From assembly GCF_900105095.1 (NCBI RefSeq), contig NZ_LT629743.1:2418001-2482000 (forward strand): a DNA stretch of 64,000 bases. Direction: 5' to 3'. The stretch comes from Erythrobacter sp. HL-111 (GTDB taxonomy: Bacteria; Pseudomonadota; Alphaproteobacteria; Sphingomonadales; Sphingomonadaceae). Both the position numbers and the translations under genes were made by a program. This document shows, piece by piece, positions 17,079-24,230 of the stretch (the stretch's first letter is position 1; each line of letters starts with the position of its first letter). A model generated the notes under the pieces. The model saw nothing but the letters and a program-made list of their open reading frames with translations, searched no databases and was not told the origin of the DNA.

Positions 17079-17169
17079 GACTCGATTGGACTCGCAAAAT
17101 GCACGGCTTATCCCCGCCGAATCATCGCTGCTTGCCTTCGATTCCGTAGTTTGATTCCCTATATGAGTC
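17079..17169. promoter_or_regulatory. GANTC cluster upstream of nrdB
   Basis: Six GANTC sites start at 17079, 17089, 17119, 17140, 17153 and 17165, all within 91 bases ending 28 bases before the nrdB start codon. This is a far higher density than expected by chance in DNA of this composition. The last sites flank a CTATATG that could be a -10 element. The rest of the 323-base gap before nrdB shows no gene. Confidence 0.6.
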
Positions 17170-17196
17170 AGGCACACGAACCGAAGGAAACACAAG

Positions 17197-18243
17197 ATGT
17201 CGTTGCTCGAAGCCCGCAAGACCTACAAGCCGTTCGAATACCCCTGGGCTTACGACTTCTGGAAACGCCAGCAGCAGATCCACTGGATGCCCGAGGAAGT
17301 GCCGCTCGGCGAGGATTGCCGCGACTGGGCGCAGAAGATCACCGAGCACGAACGCAACCTGCTCACCCAGATCTTCCGTTTCTTCACCCAGGCCGATGTC
17401 GAGGTGCAGGACTGCTACCACGACAATTACGGCCGCGTGTTCAAGCCGACCGAGGTCAAGATGATGCTCACCGCCTTCTCCAACATGGAGACGGTGCACA
17501 TCGCCGCCTATTCGCACCTGCTCGACACGATCGGGATGCCCGAAAGCGAATACGCCGCCTTCCTCGATTACGAGGAGATGAAGGACAAGCACGATTACCT
17601 GCACCAGTTCGGCGTCGACACGGACGAGGACATCGCCCGCACGCTCGCCATGTTCGGCGGCTTCACCGAGGGGCTGCAGCTCTTCGCCAGCTTCGCCATG
17701 CTGATGAACTTCCCGCGCCACAACAAGATGAAGGGCATGGGCCAGATCGTGTCGTGGTCGGTGCGCGACGAATCGCTCCACTGCGAAGGCATCATCAAGC
17801 TGTTCCACGCCTTCTGCGAGGAGCGCGGCTGCCTGACCAAGGCGGTGAAGGAGGACATCATCGACATCTGCCAGAAGACCGTGCGGCTGGAGGATGCCTT
17901 CATCGACCTCGCCTTCGAGATGGGGCCGGTCGACGGGATGAGCCCGAAGGAGATCAAGAAGTATATCCGCTACATCGCGGACTGGCGTCTGAACCAGCTC
18001 GGCCTGCCGCCGATCTACATGGTCGAGGACCACCCCCTGCCGTGGCTCGCGCCGCTGCTGAACGGGGTCGAGCACGCCAACTTCTTCGAAACCCGCGCGA
18101 CCGAATATTCCAAGGGCGCAACGCGCGGCAACTGGAACGACGTGTGGTCGAGCTTCGACAAGCGCCAGAAGGCGAAGGCGGTCAACGAGGACGGCGCCGG
18201 CGAGGAAGAGGCCGGGCTGTTCGGGGTTGAGGCTGCGGAGTAG
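17197..18243 (+). CDS. nrdB: ribonucleotide reductase beta subunit, class I
   Basis: A 348-residue radical-generating subunit. The di-iron ligands can be placed by spacing against E. coli R2: Asp67, Glu98, His101, Glu158, Glu192 and His195. The radical tyrosine position is Tyr105 in METVHIAAYSH, so this is a tyrosyl-radical enzyme and not a Phe/Val-substituted class. No ATP cone is present at its N-terminus. With NrdA also lacking one, overall-activity control by dATP would have to work by another route. The ATG follows GAAGGAAACACAAG, and the upstream region is packed with GANTC sites. Confidence 0.95.
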   Translation: MSLLEARKTYKPFEYPWAYDFWKRQQQIHWMPEEVPLGEDCRDWAQKITEHERNLLTQIFRFFTQADVEVQDCYHDNYGRVFKPTEVKMMLTAFSNMETVHIAAYSHLLDTIGMPESEYAAFLDYEEMKDKHDYLHQFGVDTDEDIARTLAMFGGFTEGLQLFASFAMLMNFPRHNKMKGMGQIVSWSVRDESLHCEGIIKLFHAFCEERGCLTKAVKEDIIDICQKTVRLEDAFIDLAFEMGPVDGMSPKEIKKYIRYIADWRLNQLGLPPIYMVEDHPLPWLAPLLNGVEHANFFETRATEYSKGATRGNWNDVWSSFDKRQKAKAVNEDGAGEEEAGLFGVEAAE

Positions 18244-18329
18244 GAAAGCGCCGATATCGAGTCATGCACTCTTGACCCGGCAATCGCTTTGATTCAGATC
18301 TTGTTTTGTTCCAAAGCGGAGGTGCCGAA

Positions 18330-18977
18330 ATGCTTGATCCTTTAGGAAGCCAAGAACCGGCTGCGAGTTTGCTTCGCACGGCGAATGGCGAGCAGTTCGG
18401 CACAATTCTCGCCGATCCGCCGTGGCAGTTTCAGAATCGGACAGGAAAGGTCGCCCCGGAGCATAAGCGGCTCAACCGATACGGTACCATGACGCTCGAT
18501 GAAATCTGTGAGCTTCCAATCCAGGAGATCGCTGCCGATCCCTCTCATCTCTATCTCTGGGTGCCTAATGCTCTTCTGCCGGAGGGCATGCGGGTAATGG
18601 AGGCTTGGGGCTTCCGCTATGTGTCGAATATCGTTTGGGAGAAGGTGCGCAAGGATGGCGGCCCGGACGGCCGGGGAGTCGGCTTCTATTTCCGGAACGT
18701 CACTGAAATCCTCTTGTTCGGTGTACGCGGGAAGAACGCGCGCACGCTCGCACCGGGCCGGAGACAAGTGAACATCATCCGAAGCCGGAAGCGTGAGCAC
18801 AGTCGCAAACCTGACGAGCAATATCCAATCATCGAAGGTTGCAGTTGGGGGCCTCGGATCGAGCTTTTCAGTCGTGGCGTTCGCAACGGTTGGACAGTTT
18901 GGGGCAATCAGGCTGAAGAAAGCTATAAGCCCAATTGGGCTACCTACGTAAACCACAGCGGAAATAGCGGCAAATAA
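18330..18977 (+). CDS. MT-A70 family adenine-N6 DNA methyltransferase
   Basis: A 215-residue methyltransferase. The catalytic motif DPPW is at residues 29-32 (TILADPPWQFQNR). The downstream MT-A70 pattern follows: LYLWVPNALLPEG, WGFRYVSNIVWEK, and NVTEILLFGVRG with the SAM-site segment. A GCGGAGG seven bases before the ATG at 18330 fixes this start. It converges on a BglII-type endonuclease gene, so the natural reading is the protective methylase of a type II restriction-modification pair. MT-A70 members also exist as phage or orphan methylases. The recognition site cannot be read from sequence; a GATC-core site would fit the partner. Confidence 0.85.
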   Translation: MLDPLGSQEPAASLLRTANGEQFGTILADPPWQFQNRTGKVAPEHKRLNRYGTMTLDEICELPIQEIAADPSHLYLWVPNALLPEGMRVMEAWGFRYVSNIVWEKVRKDGGPDGRGVGFYFRNVTEILLFGVRGKNARTLAPGRRQVNIIRSRKREHSRKPDEQYPIIEGCSWGPRIELFSRGVRNGWTVWGNQAEESYKPNWATYVNHSGNSGK

Positions 18978-18986
18978 ATTACTTCT

Positions 18987-19808
18987 TCACTCTTGCACAT
19001 CACCCTCATCAATCAAAGAATCCGCCGTTATTGATCCATCAATTATTCTATTATTTTTTCTCCAATCCTCAAGCTCAACGAAGGCAGCGTCTTGAAATCC
19101 TAGTGCTAAAATTGGACATCCTCCGGCACGGCCAGCATTTATCCGATAATCGAGCTTGCCCATCCAAGTGGTACTAGCGCCATACTTGTCTTTGAAAGAC
19201 TTAGATTGGTCCACGCGGCTTGCAATGTCTGCGAACATTGACGCAAGATTCGTCGAGCGCGTTAGAATTATCCCGACGTCTATGATTCCACACTCATAGA
19301 AAGCTCGCATCGCATACAGGTCGCGATCAAATGTCTGGTCCTTGCTATTCCACTCAAGATCGAAGGCTACTCGGCCTTTGACAAAGTCGATTTGGTGTCC
19401 ATCGAGAAAATTTCGGATGATCGAACTTTCGTCGACATTCAAAAACTTCGGACTCTTTTTCGCCCTATTTAAAGCCTTTCCTCGTTTGCGCACGAGGAGA
19501 TCTCCCGATATTCTGGTTTCGATCCAATCGAGAGGATGCAATTGCGCTTCGAGCTTTTTTGCGATTTGACTCTTGTTGCCCCCAGGCTTCAAGATATCTT
19601 CCATCAATATCTCAAACCCATTTAGAAGATCGAATAGCTGCTTCGCCTCGGCCTGATGCGCCGACCACAAGAGGTTGGCTGCATTCCGATAGCTTTTTGT
19701 TTCATATTTCTTTATGAAGCCCGCCGGAAGTAAGCCGGAGGGGATATCATCCTCGGTGGTGATGTGTTTCAGCTTATCAAGCTCTGCGGACAATGAATCG
19801 TCGGTCAT
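18987..19808 (-). CDS. type II restriction endonuclease, BglII/BstYI family
   Basis: A 273-residue protein. The segment from DFVKGRVAFDLEWNSKDQTF to ILTRS matches the BglII/BstYI endonuclease pattern. A candidate active site is Asp141 with Glu152-Trp-Asn154, where Asn or Gln replaces the Lys of the usual PD-(D/E)xK motif, as in that family. BglII cuts AGATCT and BstYI RGATCY; this enzyme's site is inferred to be related. The gene is tail-to-tail with the MT-A70 methylase. No good Shine-Dalgarno sequence precedes the ATG, which would keep expression low. The codon use is AT-rich compared with its neighbours. Confidence 0.8.
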   Translation of the reverse strand: MTDDSLSAELDKLKHITTEDDIPSGLLPAGFIKKYETKSYRNAANLLWSAHQAEAKQLFDLLNGFEILMEDILKPGGNKSQIAKKLEAQLHPLDWIETRISGDLLVRKRGKALNRAKKSPKFLNVDESSIIRNFLDGHQIDFVKGRVAFDLEWNSKDQTFDRDLYAMRAFYECGIIDVGIILTRSTNLASMFADIASRVDQSKSFKDKYGASTTWMGKLDYRINAGRAGGCPILALGFQDAAFVELEDWRKNNRIIDGSITADSLIDEGDVQE

Positions 19809-19886
19809 TGTTTGCTATCAACATTAAATCTTCCGGATTTCAAGCTTTTGGCGAGAACAATGACGTGAGCCGCCAGACCTACCCCA

Positions 19887-20468
19887 TCAACACCACTCCC
19901 GCCGCGCGCCGCCGTATCGCTCGGCCAGTCCCTCGCGCAGCAGCACCTCGCCGAGATTCGCGCCGCCGCGCGTGACCATCATCAGGCTCCGCCCGTAGCG
20001 GTCGCGCGCGCGGCCTTCGGGGTTCGGCTCGAGGCTGAACGGTCCCGCGTTGAGCAATTCCTGCAGCCGCCGCGTCGCGCGCTCGCCCAGCGCGGCCTCG
20101 CGCGGGCAGGCGGGGCTGAACACTTCGGGCGTGTCGAAGCCGACCAGCCGGATCTTCTCGCCCCGGTACCAGATCGTGTCCCCGTCGACGATGCAGGTGA
20201 CGCGCCGGCCTCGCTCCGGGCACAGCGGGAAACGCGCCGTCTCGCGGTCGCTCGTCCGGGCGTGCGGGGCGAAGGCTTCGGCGGGGTTGCGCTCACCCAG
20301 CCCCGGCGCAAGCAGCACCGCGGTGAACGCCGCCGCCGGAACCGCGACCAGCAGCACCGGGAACAGCCGCGCCTTGCGCTTCTCCGGCACGCGAGAGGTG
20401 CGGGCTTTCGCCCGGGTCGACGCGCGGCTGCGGCGCCTGGCGGATTGAAAGCGGAAGACCTTTCCCAT
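19887..20468 (-). CDS. membrane-anchored thermonuclease (SNase-like)
   Basis: A 193-residue protein. A strongly basic N-terminus (about 34 residues) leads into one transmembrane segment (LFPVLLVAVPAAAFTAVLLA), then a periplasmic staphylococcal-nuclease domain. Active-site elements are visible: VDGDTIWYRGEKIRLVGFDT with PE next, supplying the Arg, Asp and Glu, and ARDRYGR for the second catalytic Arg. It would cleave DNA or RNA with calcium. A second protein of the same architecture is encoded at 22213-22767. It lies next to the restriction-modification island but has the host's codon use. Confidence 0.85.
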   Translation of the reverse strand: MGKVFRFQSARRRSRASTRAKARTSRVPEKRKARLFPVLLVAVPAAAFTAVLLAPGLGERNPAEAFAPHARTSDRETARFPLCPERGRRVTCIVDGDTIWYRGEKIRLVGFDTPEVFSPACPREAALGERATRRLQELLNAGPFSLEPNPEGRARDRYGRSLMMVTRGGANLGEVLLREGLAERYGGARREWC

Positions 20469-20700
20469 GCGGGCAAGCCTGCTGCGCCAGGTCTCAAGAT
20501 CGCGCTAACACCGTCCCGAAACCCGGTTTTCCTACACCGGCGCGCGGCGCTAGTGTCCGGGCCGGCTCCTTCCGATCGTCGTCCCCCTGCGCCCGCGCCG
20601 CATCGCCGGGCCTCGCGCTTCCCGCCGCGCGCCCCGTGTCCGTCCGCTTCGCGCGGACGCAGCCAAAGCATTGATCCGAAACGCGAAATCGGCGGGAGGA

Positions 20701-20723
20701 AAAGTTTACAGGGTGTAAACTTT
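20701..20723. promoter_or_regulatory. perfect inverted repeat, probable operator
   Basis: Arms AAAGTTTACA (20701-20710) and TGTAAACTTT (20714-20723) are exact reverse complements around a GGG centre. It is AT-rich within GC-rich flanks and lies in the 422-base gap between the thermonuclease and ydcH. The TTTACA/TGTAAA core resembles operators of TetR-type repressors. No such regulator gene is adjacent. The remainder of the gap holds an FNR-like box but no gene that I can support. Confidence 0.6.
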
Positions 20724-20819
20724 GTCACCTTTTCGCGGCCCTCCCGCGCCACGCCGAAAGACTCGACTGCGCCGCCGCGCCCGCTTCGCGCAGCGCATCC
20801 GCGCGGCGGGCGAACCCCT

Positions 20820-20833
20820 TTGATGCACGTCAA
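20820..20833. promoter_or_regulatory. FNR/FixK-like box upstream of ydcH
   Basis: TTGAT, four bases, GTCAA: this matches the FNR/FixK consensus TTGAT-N4-RTCAA, and the symmetry extends one base on each side (TTTGAT and GTCAAA arms). It lies 57 bases before the ydcH start codon, a suitable distance for an activator site near -40. No transcription start is known. Confidence 0.5.
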
Positions 20834-20890
20834 AGACGGCTTGCAGGCCCCGGCATAGCGTCCCCGTCACCACCAGAAGGGGAACAGGCC

Positions 20891-21190
20891 ATGTCCGCTC
20901 ACACGCCGCACGAACTTGCCGAATTCTTCGGTCGTCCGACCGAATCGCTGCTCGAGGACAGCTTCCCGCACGATGCCGACGTGCTCCACCGGCTGAAGAT
21001 GGGCGACGCGCATTTCAACAACCTCGCCTCGCGCTATCACGCGGTGAACCGGGCGATCCACCGGATCGAAAGCGAGATCGAACCGGCCAGCGATGCCTAT
21101 GCCGAGCAGTTGAAGCGCCAGCGCCTCGCCCTGCTCGACGAGATCGCGCTGATGGTGGAGCGCGCGGAAGGAAATCTGGCCCATGCGTGA
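20891..21190 (+). CDS. YdcH family protein (DUF465)
   Basis: A 99-residue, mostly helical small protein. The C-terminal half has the DUF465 pattern: HFNNLASRYHAVNRAIHRIE, then a helix rich in Glu, Leu and Lys ending in RQRLALLDEIALMVERAE. It probably forms a coiled-coil hairpin in the cytoplasm. The biochemical function of the family is not established. The ATG has AGAAGGGGAACAGG just upstream. The last codons overlap the start of a tiny Arg-rich reading frame. A FNR/FixK-like box upstream suggests oxygen-responsive expression, which is inference. Confidence 0.8.
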   Translation: MSAHTPHELAEFFGRPTESLLEDSFPHDADVLHRLKMGDAHFNNLASRYHAVNRAIHRIESEIEPASDAYAEQLKRQRLALLDEIALMVERAEGNLAHA

Positions 21191-21327
21191 CCTGCTGCCC
21201 CGCCCGCGCGGACCGATCGGCCGGTTGCGCCGCCGCATCCGCCGCCATCGCCGCCGCACCGCGACGCTCGCCATGGTCGCCACCGCGCTCGCCCTGCGGC
21301 GGGCGGCGAAGGCCCGGCGCGGCTGAG
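21184..21327 (+). CDS. possible 47-aa arginine-rich mini-protein
   Basis: An ATG inside the last codons of ydcH opens a 47-codon frame. The product is highly basic, with two clusters of Arg/His (RLRRRIRRHRRR in the middle and RRAAKARRG at the end) around a short hydrophobic stretch. The overlap with ydcH would allow translational coupling, and the GGAAGG 13 bases upstream could serve as a ribosome-binding site. GC-rich DNA readily gives such frames by chance, so this is only a candidate. Confidence 0.3.
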
Positions 21328-21522
21328 CGCGGCGAAACCCGCCTTCCTCTCCCCGTCGCCTCGAACAGCGGGGGGTGTCCGCTTCCGTCAGATCCCACGG
21401 CAGCGGAAAACCGGCGAGCGGCGCATGAGGCGATGCGCCGCTCGCTCTGCCCGGAACCCGCGTTTCGCATTTGCGCGCCCGCCTGCCGCTGCGTTAGGGG
21501 TGACGGGCCAAGGAGGAGAACC

Positions 21523-21774
21523 ATGATGACGCAGTCCATCCCCGCGCGCGCCGCGCTCGCGCTCGCCCTCGCCGCCCCCGCTCTCCTGCTCGCCGCCTGC
21601 GCGCAGGAAGAGGAGGAACGCAATTACGAGGTCGGCGCCGAAGACCTTTCCGGCGGCGAACTCCAGGTGCGCGAACCCGAAGAGGGCGAAGTCCCGGTCG
21701 ACGTGCCCGAAGTCGAGATGACCAATGTCCCGGCCGAGGACGCCGAAGCGACGGAGGAAGACGCGGCCGAATAG
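21523..21774 (+). CDS. small acidic lipoprotein, 83 aa
   Basis: A lipoprotein precursor with signal ALALALAAPALLLAAC, whose lipobox LAAC gives a lipidated Cys at about residue 27. The mature part is only about 57 residues and extremely acidic (many Glu/Asp, one Arg pair at most), with no recognised domain. It is probably disordered and tethered to an envelope membrane. AGGAGGAGAA immediately before the ATG gives a strong start. A second lipoprotein of similar design follows 81 bases downstream. Confidence 0.6.
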   Translation: MMTQSIPARAALALALAAPALLLAACAQEEEERNYEVGAEDLSGGELQVREPEEGEVPVDVPEVEMTNVPAEDAEATEEDAAE

Positions 21775-21855
21775 GCCCGCCGCCGGGGCGCCCGGCAGCG
21801 CAGGGGCGCGGAACACGCGGCGGCGAGGGGCGTAGGGTCTTCGAAGGAGAAGACG

Positions 21856-22152
21856 ATGACCCGCACCCGCCCGTCCCCCGCACCTCGCCCCGCGCCGCGC
21901 CGGATCGCGGGCCTCGCCGCACCGCTCGTAGCGCTGGCCGCGCTTGCCGCCTGCGAGCCCGATCCCGAGGAAACCGGGCCGCTGTCCGAGGAATCGCAGG
22001 ACCGGATCATCGGCTCCGAACCGGTCGAGGACAACGAACCGGGCCGCTCGCCCGACGGGATCAACGATCCCGGGGAGGAGCGCCCGCCGCTGACCAACCG
22101 GGCCGGGCCGGACGGCAAGGAGGACGACCCCAGCGAGGTCGAGATCAAGTAG
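21856..22152 (+). CDS. small acidic lipoprotein, 98 aa
   Basis: An Arg/Pro-rich N-terminus precedes a hydrophobic signal ending ALAAC, which places the lipidated Cys near residue 33. The mature chain is short, rich in Glu, Asp, Pro and Gly, and lacks a recognisable domain. GAAGGAGAAGACG precedes the ATG. It resembles the preceding gene in layout but not in detailed sequence, so the two are analogues or distant paralogues. It converges on the second thermonuclease-like gene. Confidence 0.55.
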   Translation: MTRTRPSPAPRPAPRRIAGLAAPLVALAALAACEPDPEETGPLSEESQDRIIGSEPVEDNEPGRSPDGINDPGEERPPLTNRAGPDGKEDDPSEVEIK

Positions 22153-22212
22153 GGCGCAGCGCCGGGCGGGCTTCGTCTTGCCCGCCGCCGGGATCGAGCC
22201 CGGCCGGGCGCG

Positions 22213-22767
22213 TCACTCGCACCAGTCGGCGTCCGCCGCATCCCGCCCACCGCGCACCGCCAGCCCGCGCGCGACCATCGCGTCGCCGAGGTACTCCGTC
22301 CCCTCCTCCGAAACCCGCCGCACCCGGCGCAGTTCGCGCCCGAAGCGATCGCGCGGCGGGTCGTCCCCGCCGTTCCATTCGAAGGCGCCGGCGCCGAGCC
22401 ATTCGTGGAGCGCCGACCGCGCCCTTTCGGCGAGCACCCGCTCGCGCTCGCACGCCCCGTCCCGCTCGGGCGCATCGAACCCGGTCAGGCGGATGCGGCG
22501 GGACTCCTCGCCTTCGAACAGGATCACCGTGTCGCCGTCGATCACGCAGCCGCCCGCGCCGGCCTCGCGCTCTCCGCACAGGGCGAAGCGCGTGTCGACC
22601 GTCACCCATCCGCGCTCCTGCAGCACCGGACGCACGCCGAACCACCACGCCGCCATGACGATCCCGAGCAGGGCGGGCACGCGCCACAGCATCCACCACG
22701 TCAGCATCCGGGGCGAAGGCCCGGAGCGGGTCCGGCGCAGGCGGGAACGAAAGCGGCGGGGCGGCAT
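22213..22767 (-). CDS. membrane-anchored SNase-like protein
   Basis: A 184-residue protein with the same architecture as the nuclease at 19887-20468: a basic N-terminus (RRFRSRLRRTR), one hydrophobic helix at about residues 22-40, then a staphylococcal-nuclease-like domain. Conserved segments are VIDGDTVILF, IRLTGFDAPERDGAC and PPRDRFGRELR, so the catalytic arginines and acidic residues appear present. The two paralogues share little sequence outside these motifs. The ATG at 22767 is chosen because the basic anchor begins there; upstream sequence looks non-coding. Confidence 0.75.
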   Translation of the reverse strand: MPPRRFRSRLRRTRSGPSPRMLTWWMLWRVPALLGIVMAAWWFGVRPVLQERGWVTVDTRFALCGEREAGAGGCVIDGDTVILFEGEESRRIRLTGFDAPERDGACERERVLAERARSALHEWLGAGAFEWNGGDDPPRDRFGRELRRVRRVSEEGTEYLGDAMVARGLAVRGGRDAADADWCE

Positions 22768-22898
22768 GATTCGCGAGGGCCTAGCACCGCGCGCGGGCCT
22801 GCGCCACTCGCCCGCCCCGGCCGCCGCGCATCCATCCGCGCTATGCACGCGCCGCGCGAGCGGCTAGGGGGCGCTCCTCGCGAAAGGGAGTCGATGAG

Positions 22899-23807
22899 AT
22901 GAGCGGGACCGATCTCGCCCAGAACCTGTCCAAGGCCGAAGTGCTGATCGAGGCCCTGCCCTATTTCCAGCGCTATGCCGGGCGTACCTTCGTCGTGAAG
23001 TACGGCGGCCACGCGATGGGCGACAGGGAGGCCGCGCGCGACTTTGCCGAGGACATCGTGCTGCTGAAGGCGGTCGGCATCAACCCGGTGGTGGTGCACG
23101 GCGGCGGCCCGCAGATCGGCGAGATGCTGAAGCGGCTCGGGGTGGAGAGCACCTTCGTCGACGGGTTGCGCGTGACCGACGAGGCGACCGCCAAGGTCGC
23201 CGAAATGGTGCTGTCGGGCGCGATCAACAAGGAACTGGTCGGCTGGCTCGCGGCGGCGGGGGGCAAGGCGATCGGCCTGTCGGGCAAGGACGGCGGGCTC
23301 GTCACCGCGCGCAAGGTCGAACGCACGACGAAGGACCCCGAAAGCCTGATCGAAAGCGTGGTCGATCTCGGCTTCGTCGGCGAGCCCGAGGCGGTCGACA
23401 CCAGCGTGATCGACACCGCGGTCGCCGCCGGGATGATCCCGGTGATCGCGCCGATCGCCGCGGGCGCGGACGGGGCGACCTACAACATCAACGCCGACAC
23501 CATGGCGGGCGCGATCGCGGCGGCGCTGGGCGCGGCGCGGCTGTTCCTGCTGACCGACGTTTCGGGCGTGCTCGATGCGGCGGGCGAGCTGCTGTCCGAC
23601 CTCACCCCTGCGAACATCGCAGCCCTGCGCGAAGAGGGCACGATCAGGGGCGGCATGGTGCCCAAGCTCGAGACCTGCGTCGCCGCGGTCGAGGCGGGCT
23701 GCGAGGCGGCGGTGGTGCTCGACGGGCGGGTGCCGCACGCCATGCTGATCGAATTCTTCACCGCGCGCGGAGCCGGAACGCTGGTGCGCGCCGGGGCCAA
23801 TCCCTAG
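22899..23807 (+). CDS. argB: acetylglutamate kinase
   Basis: A 302-residue amino-acid kinase that phosphorylates N-acetylglutamate, the second step of arginine synthesis. Motifs: [10 protein letters not shown] near the N-terminus (phosphate-binding Lys and Gly pair), [11 protein letters not shown], the adenine-site region [12 protein letters not shown], and the C-terminal [10 protein letters not shown]. Its length is typical of the arginine-inhibited form. The GAGATG start follows an AAAGGGAGT. No other arg genes are nearby; yggT and folD follow on the same strand. Confidence 0.96.
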   Translation: MSGTDLAQNLSKAEVLIEALPYFQRYAGRTFVVKYGGHAMGDREAARDFAEDIVLLKAVGINPVVVHGGGPQIGEMLKRLGVESTFVDGLRVTDEATAKVAEMVLSGAINKELVGWLAAAGGKAIGLSGKDGGLVTARKVERTTKDPESLIESVVDLGFVGEPEAVDTSVIDTAVAAGMIPVIAPIAAGADGATYNINADTMAGAIAAALGAARLFLLTDVSGVLDAAGELLSDLTPANIAALREEGTIRGGMVPKLETCVAAVEAGCEAAVVLDGRVPHAMLIEFFTARGAGTLVRAGANP

Positions 23808-23925
23808 TTAGGGGCGCATCTCCCCTTTCGCGGCACCGGCACAAGCTGTATTGCCCTTGCAACACGCTTCTCGAGCGGCGATCACCAGCGCAAGCAGGCG
23901 CACCAGACGGACAACAGGCAGGCCC

Positions 23926-24222
23926 ATGCAAGGATTACTCGCAGTCTACGACATCATCTCGATCCTCACGAGCGCGCTCGTGATGATGATCATCATCCAG
24001 TTCGTGATCGGGCTGCTCTTCGCGTTCAACGTGGTGAGCCCCTCGAACCAGTTCCTGATGGCGTTCTACACCTCGATCAACAACCTGCTCGACCCGATCC
24101 TGCGGCCGATCCGCAAGGTGATGCCGGACACGGGCACGATCGACTTTTCCCCGCTGGTGCTGATCATCCTGCTGCAGATCCTGCTGAGGATCATCCAGGC
24201 GCTGATCCAGAGCGCGTATTGA
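23926..24222 (+). CDS. YggT family membrane protein
   Basis: A 98-residue inner-membrane protein with two hydrophobic stretches (about residues 5-35 and 75-95) around the YggT signature: [20 protein letters not shown] followed by LRPIRKVMP. The family is implicated in osmotic tolerance and in septum or thylakoid organisation, but its mechanism is not known. The ATG at 23926 begins directly at the conserved region. It abuts folD, with the stop overlapping an in-frame TTG of the next gene. Confidence 0.85.
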   Translation: MQGLLAVYDIISILTSALVMMIIIQFVIGLLFAFNVVSPSNQFLMAFYTSINNLLDPILRPIRKVMPDTGTIDFSPLVLIILLQILLRIIQALIQSAY

Positions 24223-24230
24223 ACCGAAGC

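Larger units (their letters stand above)
18244..19886. other. AT-richer restriction-modification island
   Basis: This stretch is visibly poorer in GC than the flanking DNA, and its two genes use A/T-ending codons much more freely (clearest in the endonuclease gene). It holds a methyltransferase and an endonuclease that converge, with stops nine bases apart. It is wedged between nrdB and a nuclease gene without an integrase or obvious terminal repeats. Acquisition by horizontal transfer is inferred. Confidence 0.6.
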
